A stretch of 6,549 nt of DNA. Source: Candidatus Binatia bacterium (GTDB lineage: Bacteria > Desulfobacterota_B > Binatia > UBA9968). The DNA lies in contig JAICHC010000167.1 in NCBI GenBank assembly GCA_025922795.1, forward strand, positions 1 to 6,549, read 5' to 3'. Below are positions 1 through 5,740 of this stretch, one piece after another. The notes beneath the pieces are model-generated. The model made no database searches. It saw only the letters and a list, made by a program, of their open reading frames with translations, and had not been told where the DNA came from. Numbering within the stretch: the first letter of the stretch is position 1; each line of letters starts with the position of its first letter. The translations under genes and the position numbers were made by a program.

Positions 1-121
1 CGTCGGGGTTGCCTTTTTGCCTCACCGTATCGCCATGGCGCACGAGGAAAATGGCCTGCTGCGCTTCCGCGAGACCGACATAGCACAGCAATGAAGCAAC
101 TAAGATTGTTATCCTTCGCAT
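1..121 (-). CDS. Secreted histidine phosphatase family protein, N-terminal part
   Basis: The gene starts at the ATG complementary to 119-121 and runs off the left edge, leaving 40 residues. Seen: a signal-peptide-like start (MRR, then a hydrophobic stretch, then AEA-QQ, likely cut after about residue 20), followed at once by AIFLVRHGDT. The RHG motif at residues 28-30 is the hallmark of the histidine phosphatase (phosphoglycerate-mutase-like) superfamily, in which the histidine takes the phosphate. A strong Shine-Dalgarno (AAGGAGGAG) lies just upstream, with AGGAGG four bases before the ATG, and fixes the start. Inferred: an exported phosphatase acting in the periplasm or outside the cell; the substrate cannot be told from this fragment. 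It lies downstream of a binding-protein remnant and the intact binding-protein gene on the same strand, so it may be co-transcribed with them. The plus-strand frame over the same bases is its shadow. Confidence 0.8.
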   Translation of the reverse strand, partial: MRRITILVASLLCYVGLAEAQQAIFLVRHGDTVRQKGNPD

Positions 122-129
122 TTCTCCTC

Positions 130-465
130 CTTACACGGCTGCCGGTGTATTCCTCCGATGACTCGATCTGCTCTGCTAAAACATTTGGTGGTATCGCGAG
201 GCCAATTGCTTCGCGATTTTCAGATTGGTCACCCGCTCGATTGTCGGCTGCTCAACCGGCAATCCGCTGGGCCTGGCGTCTTTCGGGATGAAATCGACAT
301 AGTAGGCGAGGCGGCCTGCTTCGGCTGCGCTTCCGCCATTGAAGCAGTCGCCAGAAGGAAAATGGCTTGCCACATAGGAGTCGCCTTCAGCATCCGACCG
401 CTCCACAACCCGCCCGCCCGCACCAATCCAAAACCGCTCAAATTGTGGGAACTTTGAATAGCCGC
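130..465 (-). pseudogene. Decayed C-terminal remnant of a TrpX-type substrate-binding protein
   Basis: Read on the minus strand, this stretch gives the C-terminal signature of the ABC_sub_bind (PF04392) family broken across frames. One frame gives YYVDFIPKDARPSGLPVEQP and then NLKIAKQL, ending in a TAG at 176-178. Shifting frame near 200-203 continues as GLAIPPNVLA, and a second shift near 172-176 continues as RADRVIGG. Two single-base losses therefore explain the present state. The rejoined text matches the end of the intact neighbour (NLQTAKQLGVKIPPQVLARA). Further upstream, pieces such as RAGGLWSGRM in yet another frame fit the AGGL-x-SYG region of the family, so decay probably extends to about 465. 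The N-terminal two thirds is missing. The intact gene ends at 482, so this was most likely a tandem paralogue or a recombined copy. No function is expected. Confidence 0.75.
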
Positions 466-481
466 GACCGTTGGAGCCGCT

Positions 482-1486
482 TTACTTTACGACCTTCTGC
501 GCGCGCGCCAGGACTTGGGGTGGAATCTTCACCCCGAGTTGCTTGGCGGTTTGCAGATTGAAAGACAGCTCGACACTGTCGATGGTTTCGATGTTCAGAT
601 CTTTTGGCTGGGCGCCGTTAAGAACCCGCTGCACGTACTTGGCCGAGGTCCGCCCGATCTCGAGATAATTCTGCCCATAAGCCGCGAGTGCGCCTTTGAC
701 GACCAGACTTTGATCCTGGAACATGGTGGGCATCTTCTTCGCTGTGGCGACGTCAATGAGCAGTTGCGACTGGCTGCCGATCATCGGATCCGGAGAATAG
801 AGAAAAGCATCGGCCTCCCCGGGCTTGAACTTTTGCAATTCCCCCTTGAATTCCTCGACCGAGGCCACGTGGCGTTCGATGAGTTTGATACCGATCCGTT
901 TGGCCTCCTCGCGCGCCATGGCGGCGCCGTCGGCGGCGACTTTGTTAGTGGGATCATAAAAAGTCAGGACGCGGCCGATTTTCGGCACGATCTCCTTTAA
1001 GATTTCCAGCCGTTTGGCGGTCAAATCACGAGCGAGATAATGCACGCCTGTGAGCCGCCCGCCGGGTTTAGCGAAGCTTTCGACCAGGCCGGCGCCGACC
1101 GGGTCGCTGCCGATCGTAAAGACGATCGGAACTTTTTTGGTCGCCGCATTCGCCTTAGTGATGATCGGCGTTGTCAGCGCGTAGATCAAAGCGACGTTTT
1201 CCTTTTCGAAATTTCTGGCTATTTCGTCGACGGCGATGGCATCCCCCTCGACGTCTTTGATCGCCAATTGAAACTGTTTGCCTTCTTCGAGCCCAAGCTC
1301 GCGCAGCCCCTGGCGCAGACCCTCGAGCGTTTCGGATACTCCCCCGCCAGGGTGGACAACGCCTATCCGTCGGACCTTCGGCATCTGGGCAAACCCGGCA
1401 TGCGTGAAAAGCAGCATTAAAACTGCGCTCGCAGTGATAAGTCTGGTCATCGAAAGCTTCGCGGGTTTTGCGATTTGAGTTTTCAT
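482..1486 (-). CDS. ABC transporter substrate-binding protein, TrpX/ABC_sub_bind family
   Basis: A 334-residue exported solute-binding protein of the PF04392 type. Seen: basic start, hydrophobic segment about residues 14-30, and a likely signal-peptidase site after GFA (residue 33). The mature start KVRRIGVVHPGGG, the central IVFTIGSDPVGAGLVESFAK (121-140) with PGGRLTGV (141-148), and the end NLQTAKQLGVKIPPQVLARA (310-329) are family hallmarks. Length is normal for the family. Known: these proteins bind a small ligand in the periplasm and hand it to a permease/ATPase pair; some relatives bind aromatic amino acids, but the ligand here is unknown. No permease or ATPase gene is visible, so it is an orphan within the window. 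The ATG at 1486 was preferred over an upstream TTG at 1546. ATG at 1450 is a real alternative, giving a shorter classical signal peptide; neither has a strong ribosome site. A weak -24/-12 motif lies at 1510-1525. Confidence 0.9.
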   Translation of the reverse strand: MKTQIAKPAKLSMTRLITASAVLMLLFTHAGFAQMPKVRRIGVVHPGGGVSETLEGLRQGLRELGLEEGKQFQLAIKDVEGDAIAVDEIARNFEKENVALIYALTTPIITKANAATKKVPIVFTIGSDPVGAGLVESFAKPGGRLTGVHYLARDLTAKRLEILKEIVPKIGRVLTFYDPTNKVAADGAAMAREEAKRIGIKLIERHVASVEEFKGELQKFKPGEADAFLYSPDPMIGSQSQLLIDVATAKKMPTMFQDQSLVVKGALAAYGQNYLEIGRTSAKYVQRVLNGAQPKDLNIETIDSVELSFNLQTAKQLGVKIPPQVLARAQKVVK

Positions 1487-1509
1487 CCGTCGATCCGGTG
1501 GAGCACTAG

Positions 1510-1525
1510 CGCAAGCCATATACCA
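1510..1525 (-). promoter_or_regulatory. Weak candidate sigma-54 (-24/-12) promoter before the binding-protein gene
   Basis: On the minus strand the bases TGGTATATGGCTTGCG show the invariant GG, exactly ten bases, then GC, with a full TTGC at -12. The -24 box is TGGTA instead of TGGCA. The predicted transcript start is near 1499, just before the ATG at 1486. TGG plus TTGC alone is expected about once by chance in a window of this size, so this is the least certain of the four motifs. Its resemblance to the motif at 5741-5756 (both TGG-Y-ATAT and TTGCGC) is the main reason to list it. Confidence 0.25.
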
Positions 1526-1604
1526 GGCTTTGAAGCGACAAAGCAAAAGTTTTTAAACCCATGAATCTACGGGGTTATAACAGGCGAGCCATGATCCGGA
1601 GCGG

Positions 1605-1618
1605 GGTATTCTAATACC
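1605..1618. promoter_or_regulatory. 14-base palindrome, possible activator or operator site
   Basis: GGTATT-CT-AATACC is a perfect inverted repeat with a two-base centre. The loop is too short for an RNA hairpin, so a dimeric DNA-binding protein is the better reading. It is centred about 110 bases upstream of the transcript start predicted for the binding-protein gene, a usual distance for a sigma-54 enhancer site. No protein is known to bind it, and it may be chance. Confidence 0.25.
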
Positions 1619-1890
1619 TGGTGTAGTTGCTTTGATACGGGGGAGTAGCAAATTTGCTGCGCTTGGCGAGACCAGTGGGGAGGACACCGCTGAAGATTTG
1701 CCGGGACGGAGATCCCGCGTGAACAGGGCCATCGTCTGGGCTTCGACTCCAGTCACAGCATATTGACAGAAACTCTGTATGCCGGGATGGGGCGTCTTTG
1801 CGCGCAAGTAGGAATTGCCGAGCGAACAATGATAATGGAACTTGACAAGACGATCGGAAAATCGCTTACGTTGGGTAACTGATTTTAAAA

Positions 1891-1895
1891 AGGAG
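1891..1895 (+). promoter_or_regulatory. Ribosome binding site that sets the methyltransferase start
   Basis: AGGAG, nine bases before the ATG at 1905, chooses that start over the in-frame TTG at 1842. Confidence 0.75.
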
Positions 1896-1904
1896 CTTGC
1901 AGCG

Positions 1905-2987
1905 ATGACGGCGGCGCAACAGACAGATGCCTTTATCGAAAAAATTCTTCAATCGACGCGCGGCGCATTTGAGATGTTCGGCATGTATCTTGGTGTCCGG
2001 CTCGGCTACTACCGCGCCCTAAGCGAGAGCGGCCCGGCAAACTCACAACAACTGGCGGAGCGGACGGGAACTTATGAACGTTACGCCAGAGAATGGCTGG
2101 AGCAACAGGCAATCTGCGGTGTTCTCGAGGTCGATGACGAAACCGTCGACGCAAAGAGCAGGCGTTACACGCTGCCCGCGCCTTACCACGAGGTCCTGGT
2201 GGATGAAGAAAGCCTGAATTATCTGGGCGCGCTGCCCGTAATACTTGCCGGTGCGCTGCACCCGCTCCATGCCGTCGTCCAGGCATACCGGACCGGTGGG
2301 GGTGTCGCTTACGGCCACTACGGGGTCGATCTGGTTGAAGGCCAGGCGGGAATGAACCGGGCCATATTCTTAAAGGAAATGGGCAGCTCGTGGCTGCCCA
2401 AGGTTCCCGACGTTCACCACCGACTACTCTCCGATCCACCTGCGCGCGTTGCGGATGTCGGCGCGGGCGCCGGATGGTCGAGCATCGCCATCGCGAGAAG
2501 CTATCCGAAAGCGCACATCGATGGATTCGACCTGGACGAGCCGTCCGTGGAAATCGCCAGACAAAACGCAATTCGCGCCGGCATCGGCGATCAAATAAAA
2601 TTCCATGTGCGCAACGCCGCCGACCCCCAGCTCGCCGGCCAATATGATCTGGTCGCTGCCTTCGAATGCATCCACGATATGGCGGATCCGGTGACTGCTT
2701 TGAGAGCCATGAAGCATCTTGCCGGCTCTGCCGGCACAGTGTTGGTTGTCGACGAACGCGTGGGTGAATCGTTCTCAACGTCAAAAAACGATGTCGATTG
2801 GATGATGTACGGCTGGAGTATCTTGCACTGCCTGCCGGTCGGCATGGCCGATAAGCCGTCCGCAGAGACGGGCACGGTCATGCGGCCCGACACGTTGCGG
2901 GCCTACGCGCGAGAAGCGGGATTCAAGAAGGTGGATATTTTGCCCATCGAAAATTATTTCTTTCGGTTTTATCGGTTGGTTCCGTAA
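1905..2987 (+). CDS. Class I SAM-dependent methyltransferase with N-terminal winged helix
   Basis: A 360-residue protein. Seen: residues about 20-100 form a winged-helix-like segment (GMYLGVRLGYYRALSESGP, then a recognition-helix-like AERTGTYERYAREWLEQQ), as found in Rv2258c-like and O-methyltransferase-type enzymes, where it serves dimer formation and substrate binding, not DNA binding. The Rossmann part starts near 181 with motif I ADVGAGAGW (183-191), an acidic loop GFDLDEPS (207-214) that should hold the SAM ribose, motif IV-like YDLVAAFECIHDM (247-259), and VLVVDERVGE (279-288). The length fits a complete member. Known: such enzymes move a methyl group from SAM to an O, N or C atom of a small molecule. 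The substrate cannot be read from sequence. The ferritin-like gene follows 95 bases later on the same strand and may share the transcript. Shadow frames in this region were ignored. Confidence 0.9.
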   Translation: MTAAQQTDAFIEKILQSTRGAFEMFGMYLGVRLGYYRALSESGPANSQQLAERTGTYERYAREWLEQQAICGVLEVDDETVDAKSRRYTLPAPYHEVLVDEESLNYLGALPVILAGALHPLHAVVQAYRTGGGVAYGHYGVDLVEGQAGMNRAIFLKEMGSSWLPKVPDVHHRLLSDPPARVADVGAGAGWSSIAIARSYPKAHIDGFDLDEPSVEIARQNAIRAGIGDQIKFHVRNAADPQLAGQYDLVAAFECIHDMADPVTALRAMKHLAGSAGTVLVVDERVGESFSTSKNDVDWMMYGWSILHCLPVGMADKPSAETGTVMRPDTLRAYAREAGFKKVDILPIENYFFRFYRLVP

Positions 2988-3082
2988 CATGCTGCTTCGG
3001 CAAGTTCATGCGCCTTGACGGCCATAGCCACTGTTGATAGCAAGATGCTGACTTTGATCGTGTTTGCCGGTCAGGAGGTCGT

Positions 3083-3730
3083 ATGGATAGCCGCGAGTTC
3101 GCCAAGTCGATTGAGAAGCAAGTTGCCGATTTTTGCAGAAGCTTGGACGAGAGGCTGCCAGCCTACAGCTTCATCCCGCTGACCACCGATGAGATGCGCA
3201 TCAAAGTGATGCAGAGCCGCTTGTTCAACGAGGTCCGCGCCGGCGAGATCTTCGGCGGCTGGCTCAAGAGCACCCCCGAGCTGGATGTGAAGAAGACGCT
3301 GGCGGAAGCCACCCACGAAGAATACGAGCACGCCGGTTTTCTCGAAGAGGCGTTGCGTAGCAAGGGCGCCACCCCGCACGACTATAAGCCGCTGCCGGCC
3401 CAGATGGCGATGTTCAACGCCTTTGAAGGACTCACCGACACGGTGGAGCGCATCGCCGCGTTTCCCATGGCCGGCGAAGGAGTGGCCGATTACTTGATTG
3501 CCAAGAGTCTCAAGGCCGGCACCGTGCCGAGCTGGGTCACTGCCCCATATCAGCGTATCCACGAAGACGAAGAAGAGCACGGCAACTACCCCTTCGAGAT
3601 CCTGGTCAAATACGCCACCACGCCGGAAAAGCAGGAGCGCGCCGCCCGCGCCGTTGCCATGAGCCTGGTCTTGCGCCGTGGCTATTTCGACAACCTCGAC
3701 CGCTGGGTGTACGAAGAAAAAGCCTACTAA
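3083..3730 (+). CDS. Ferritin-like di-metal carboxylate protein
   Basis: A 215-residue, probably all-helical and soluble protein. Seen: two ExxH motifs, E80-YE-H83 (in ATHEEYEHAG) and E163-EE-H166 (in IHEDEEEHG), with further helix glutamates at E50 (FNEVRAGE) and E115 or E122 (FEGLTDTVERI). The pattern E...ExxH...E...ExxH is the classic four-helix di-iron site of the ferritin-like superfamily. Known: such sites serve iron storage, oxidation, oxygenation or hydroxylation. Inferred: the length and the single domain fit a di-iron oxidase or oxygenase better than a storage ferritin, but the reaction is unknown. The start is supported by a strong AGGAGG (3073-3078), four bases before the ATG. The upstream methyltransferase suggests a shared small-molecule pathway, by adjacency only. 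A weak TTGACG (3015-3020) could be the -35 box of its own promoter. No clear terminator follows. Confidence 0.85.
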   Translation: MDSREFAKSIEKQVADFCRSLDERLPAYSFIPLTTDEMRIKVMQSRLFNEVRAGEIFGGWLKSTPELDVKKTLAEATHEEYEHAGFLEEALRSKGATPHDYKPLPAQMAMFNAFEGLTDTVERIAAFPMAGEGVADYLIAKSLKAGTVPSWVTAPYQRIHEDEEEHGNYPFEILVKYATTPEKQERAARAVAMSLVLRRGYFDNLDRWVYEEKAY

Positions 3731-3810
3731 ATCGAAGAGCTCAGTCGGTCAGGACCTGCTTTAAATCGATTCTCTTTGTCGATTAATCGTCATTGGTAAG
3801 GAACAAACTT

Positions 3811-3960
3811 GTGGGGTTGCCGCTCCCGCACTCAGCGGCTATGGAAACGCATTTTGACGAGCACATGAAGCAGTTGGATCGCTGGAATCGAACAACCGCA
3901 AAGCAGGGAGGCGCCGAAATCGTACAGTCGAATCAAAGGACACTCGAGAGATCCGTCTGA
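3811..3960 (+). CDS. Possible small charged protein (49 aa), unrecognised
   Basis: An open frame begins at GTG 3811, with AAGGA nine or so bases upstream, and ends at TGA 3958-3960. An inner ATG at 3841 would give 39 residues (METHFDEHMKQLDRW...) but has no ribosome site. The product is polar and charged, with no membrane segment and no motif that I recognise; the middle could be helical. It stands alone after the ferritin-like gene, in a 280-base gap. The amino-acid mix looks protein-like, but the frame is short enough to arise by chance, and it should be treated as a hypothesis. Confidence 0.35.
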   Translation: MGLPLPHSAAMETHFDEHMKQLDRWNRTTAKQGGAEIVQSNQRTLERSV

Positions 3961-3982
3961 AAGATACTCAAGTCGTGCAGGG

Positions 3983-3992
3983 GAGACGTCTC
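3983..3992. repeat. 10-base palindrome GAGACGTCTC
   Basis: A perfect palindrome in the short gap between the possible small ORF (ends 3960) and the stop of the minus-strand membrane gene (4014). It has no U-tract on either strand, so it is not a convincing intrinsic terminator. Role unknown. Confidence 0.3.
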
Positions 3993-4013
3993 AGACGTGC
4001 CGCTGAACCGTCA

Positions 4014-4358
4014 TCAAGAAGCACGAATCGGCGCTGTGCGGATAATTTTTCTTACTACATATAAGCCCGCTAGTGATGCCGGTAGTACTGCCATCAGGGT
4101 GACAGCTACCTTTGCCACGATCGCGGAAGTTTCGTGGTCCAACTGGAAAGCGTGGGCCAGAGCATAAAGGATCGAGTCGATCACGCTTGCAAGGAAAAAA
4201 CCGGCGGCGAACGCGCCTCCGCAGACCATTAAGCACAGAGGGTATGCTTTCCGTGGCAAACGCGGTATGTGCTTTGTTCGCCAGACATATAGAAGTAGAA
4301 GGGGAATGCCGAGAAAGACAAAGAGTGCGACCATTAAAGAGATATTGTGCTGATCCAT
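4014..4358 (-). CDS. Small three-helix inner-membrane protein, unrecognised
   Basis: A 114-residue protein with three hydrophobic stretches: about 6-26 (LMVALFVFLGIPLLLLYVW), about 40-66 (LCLMVCGGAFAAGFFLASVI and following), and about 79-103 (VAKVAVTLMAVLPASLAGLY). The loop after the first helix is basic (RTKHIPRLPRK) and the C-terminal tail is basic (RKIIRTAPIR), so both probably face the cytoplasm; this gives an odd topology unless the middle stretch crosses twice. The start at 4358 was chosen over the in-frame codon at 4391 because AAAGGAG lies eight bases before it and the longer form would begin inside the upstream terminator's U-tract. I recognise no family. A candidate sigma-54 promoter (4497-4512) and an intrinsic terminator (4390-4420) lie in its leader. 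Confidence 0.7.
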   Translation of the reverse strand: MDQHNISLMVALFVFLGIPLLLLYVWRTKHIPRLPRKAYPLCLMVCGGAFAAGFFLASVIDSILYALAHAFQLDHETSAIVAKVAVTLMAVLPASLAGLYVVRKIIRTAPIRAS

Positions 4359-4366
4359 AGGGGAGT

Positions 4367-4373
4367 CTCCTTT
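4367..4373 (-). promoter_or_regulatory. Ribosome binding site of the membrane protein gene
   Basis: AAAGGAG on the minus strand, eight bases before the ATG at 4358, decides the start. The same string followed by GAC-YYC-like bases occurs before the 41-residue peptide gene at 5786. Confidence 0.7.
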
Positions 4374-4389
4374 CCGTGCCCTTTCTAGC

Positions 4390-4420
4390 AAAAAAAACCG
4401 ACAACTCGCGTTGCCGGTTT
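4390..4420 (-). terminator. Intrinsic terminator or attenuator upstream of the membrane protein gene
   Basis: Read on the minus strand, AAACCGGCAAC pairs with GTTGTCGGTTT as an 11-bp stem with a single G-U wobble, closed by a GCGA (GNRA) tetraloop and followed by a run of eight U in total, three of them in the stem. On the plus strand the wobble becomes an A-C mismatch and no U-run follows, so the direction is clear. It ends about 30 bases before the ATG at 4358. It either stops readthrough from the HTH gene region or acts as an attenuator in the membrane gene's own leader. The candidate promoter at 4497-4512 favours the second. Confidence 0.75.
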
Positions 4421-4496
4421 CACCACTTGCTCGCTGATACCCATGGTGACCACATCGGGTAATCAGGTCATCGCATCAACGTTGAGTGATGGAAGA

Positions 4497-4512
4497 AGCA
4501 TAGCCGGTGCCA
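4497..4512 (-). promoter_or_regulatory. Candidate sigma-54 (-24/-12) promoter for the membrane protein gene
   Basis: On the minus strand TGGCAC at -24 and ATGCT at -12 are set with GG-N10-GC, the fixed spacing for sigma-54; the only core mismatch is A for T at the start of the -12 box. The predicted start is near 4486, giving a leader of about 128 bases that contains the terminator at 4390-4420. The first ten bases (TGGCACCGGC) are identical to those of the motif at 5211-5226. Confidence 0.45.
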
Positions 4513-4786
4513 GGAAAAGTTAGTGGGGCAACGACATGAGCCCGCGCGCGTCAAGCATTGCAATAACTGTTCGCCCTCCCCCGCACATAGAGCCAAACGC
4601 ACGCAACAGGGACCGTTCGGGTGCAAAAGCGGACAACCATTTTAGACCCGGGAACGGAATACTAGGACGTTATTCTTGAGAACAGTCCGTCAGTGTGAGG
4701 GCAGGTTTTGCCCGACTTCACCTCTTTCCCCCCAGGTCTGGCGAGCGTACCCGTGCGGATGCCTCGCCGCGCTCAATTGTCGCGAG

Positions 4787-4852
4787 CTAGTTGCGGGCCA
4801 CGGGATCGACAAACGCGAGTAAAGTGCAAGCCATCAAAGCAAGCATGACCAT
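4787..4852 (-). CDS. Doubtful 21-residue hydrophobic peptide
   Basis: On the minus strand an ATG at 4852 opens a frame reading MVMLALMACTLLAFVDPVAR and one more residue before TAG. It looks like a membrane or signal segment. There is no ribosome site, and a stop codon lies just upstream in frame. It could be a tiny membrane peptide, the end of a decayed gene (the neighbouring frame upstream is also hydrophobic, FFTAAYFLLI), or chance. Confidence 0.15.
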   Translation of the reverse strand: MVMLALMACTLLAFVDPVARN

Positions 4853-4915
4853 CAATCAACAAAAAATAGGCTGCCGTGAAAAATGTAAGGCTCTGCTCAC
4901 CGTGACTGCAGCGGG

Positions 4916-5188
4916 TTAGATCTGCGTCGTGCGTGCCGAATTTCTGTGTAATGTTTTCAGATGAGGGGTGTTGAGATTTTGCGGTCGCTGCGCGATATGG
5001 GGTGCATTCTCCCGTCCTAGAATCCATTTGGTGAGTTCGCTTTCACGGACACGCCACTGGCGGCCGATCTTGAAGGCGGGCAATTCTTTGCGCCGGAGCA
5101 TGCGGTGTAGCGTTGGTTTAGACACCTGCATCAACTCGGCGGTCTCCGTGAGAGTCAGCAAACGCGGCGTATTAAGGTCATTCTCCAT
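4916..5188 (-). CDS. Excisionase-type helix-turn-helix DNA-binding protein
   Basis: A 90-residue protein. Seen: residues about 10-57 form a whole HTH_17 (PF12728, excisionase/MerR-like) domain, with LTLTETAELMQVSKPTLHRM as the helix-turn-helix, the wing RRKELPAFKIGRQWRVRESEL and the closing KWIL. The C-terminal tail (58-90) is polar with no motif. Known: this domain binds DNA in phage and plasmid excisionases, in controllers of mobile elements and in some small regulators. No integrase or att site is visible nearby, so excision is not shown; a regulator is equally likely. In-frame ATGs at 5227, 5209 and 5203 exist, but they fall within or before the likely -24/-12 promoter at 5211-5226, and the predicted transcript starts near 5200. 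The ATG at 5188 is therefore preferred, with a very short leader and no strong ribosome site. Confidence 0.8.
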   Translation of the reverse strand: MENDLNTPRLLTLTETAELMQVSKPTLHRMLRRKELPAFKIGRQWRVRESELTKWILGRENAPHIAQRPQNLNTPHLKTLHRNSARTTQI

Positions 5189-5210
5189 AGCGGGTCTCAG
5201 CATCCCCATG

Positions 5211-5226
5211 AGCAATGCCGGTGCCA
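5211..5226 (-). promoter_or_regulatory. Near-consensus sigma-54 (-24/-12) promoter for the HTH gene
   Basis: On the minus strand the bases TGGCAC-CGGCA-TTGCT match the sigma-54 consensus (TGGCACG-N4-TTGCW) at all but one core position, with GG and GC exactly ten bases apart. The predicted start is near 5200, twelve bases before the ATG at 5188. It is the best of the promoter motifs in the window; a match of eleven fixed bases is unlikely by chance in 6.5 kb. Sigma-54 promoters need an activator protein, and none is coded in the window. Confidence 0.55.
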
Positions 5227-5407
5227 TGAGCTTACTAAGTGTAGCCGACCGTTTAATGGGAAAAGCAGCAGCCTCGCCGTGTAGCTGGCGGCACAGAATT
5301 CGACGATCCTCACGACGCGGAGTATCTAATCCAAGTGCGCCGCCATGCCGTCATTTTTTTTCAATGTTCACGGGGCATCATTCTAGCTGAGATCGGAGGT
5401 CCTTATC

Positions 5408-5473
5408 GTGGCAACGAAAATCAAACACGGTGAGAAACGGGGAGAATCGGCGCAGAGCGTGCCGTGGCAATGA
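5408..5473 (+). CDS. Possible 21-residue basic peptide
   Basis: GTG at 5408 is preceded by GGAGGT (5395-5400), seven bases away, a strong ribosome site. The product is basic (MATKIKHGEKRGESAQSVPW, then Q). One base after its TGA another GTG frame starts (5475-5558, 27 residues, VTTKSKVNNLVFLQIVPIGP...), a spacing that would suit translational coupling. Neither has a recognisable family, and both are short enough to be chance. Confidence 0.25.
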   Translation: MATKIKHGEKRGESAQSVPWQ

Positions 5474-5556
5474 GGTGACCACGAAATCTAAGGTGAACAA
5501 CCTGGTTTTCTTGCAGATTGTCCCCATTGGTCCAGCGGGTCGGAGCCGAATCGCCT

Positions 5557-5576
5557 AAAAAGGATCGGCACGATCC
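5557..5576 (-). terminator. Possible weak terminator, minus strand
   Basis: GGATCG and CGATCC (5562-5567 and 5571-5576) form a 6-bp stem with a three-base loop. On the minus strand it is followed by UUUUU. The stem is short, and no minus-strand gene is seen to its right that would need it. Confidence 0.25.
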
Positions 5577-5740
5577 ATCCACGCGAAGCTATCAAACCGC
5601 ATTGTCGTCATCCTCCCTCGGAACCTTAACCGCCGGTTTTCGGTACTCGATCATCTATGGCTTACCTCTTCGCGAACATCTCCGTTGCAGTAGAACTCCC
5701 GCAACCGGATTTCTTATCTCCATCTGTCCACGAATTGCTC

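Larger units (their letters stand above)
1487..1904. other. 418-base divergent intergenic region, no convincing gene
   Basis: This spacer lies between the minus-strand binding-protein gene and the plus-strand methyltransferase, so it should carry both promoters. Open frames in it (for example minus 1553-1807 and minus 1611-1829) have no family features, no good ribosome site and no sensible codon pattern. Seen: a weak -24/-12 motif (1510-1525, minus), a perfect 14-base palindrome (1605-1618), and a consensus -35-like TTGACA at 1842-1847 that has no convincing -10 partner. Confidence 0.5.
4421..4915. other. 495-base stretch without a convincing gene
   Basis: This lies between the membrane-protein leader and the end of the HTH gene. 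Seen: a candidate sigma-54 promoter (4497-4512, minus), a short stem-loop GGGCA/TGCCC at 4699-4713 with no U-run, and a doubtful 21-residue hydrophobic frame (4787-4852, minus). Other open frames have no support. I see no tRNA, repeat array or transposon end in it. Confidence 0.45.

Noticed and set aside
2..94. A plus-strand frame open at the left edge that could be the end of a gene (VGVAFLPHRIAMAHEENGLL...)
   Set aside because: The minus strand of the same bases codes a signal peptide and an RHG histidine-phosphatase motif with a strong ribosome site, which explains the frame as a shadow.
1842..1904. An earlier TTG start for the methyltransferase, and TTGACA at 1842-1847 as a promoter
   Set aside because: The ribosome site supports ATG 1905, and no acceptable -10 box lies 16-18 bases after TTGACA.
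4395..4420. The CAAC/GTTG hairpin as an integron attC site
   Set aside because: It is far too short, lacks the paired inner and outer boxes, and is fully explained as an intrinsic terminator.
4699..4713. Stem-loop GGGCA/TGCCC as a terminator
   Set aside because: The stem is only five base pairs and there is no U-run on either strand.
5373..5388. A further GG-N10-GC match (GGGCATCATTCTAGCT) upstream of the 5408 mini-ORF
   Set aside because: The -24 and -12 boxes are poor, and the predicted transcript start would fall inside the ribosome site at 5395-5400.
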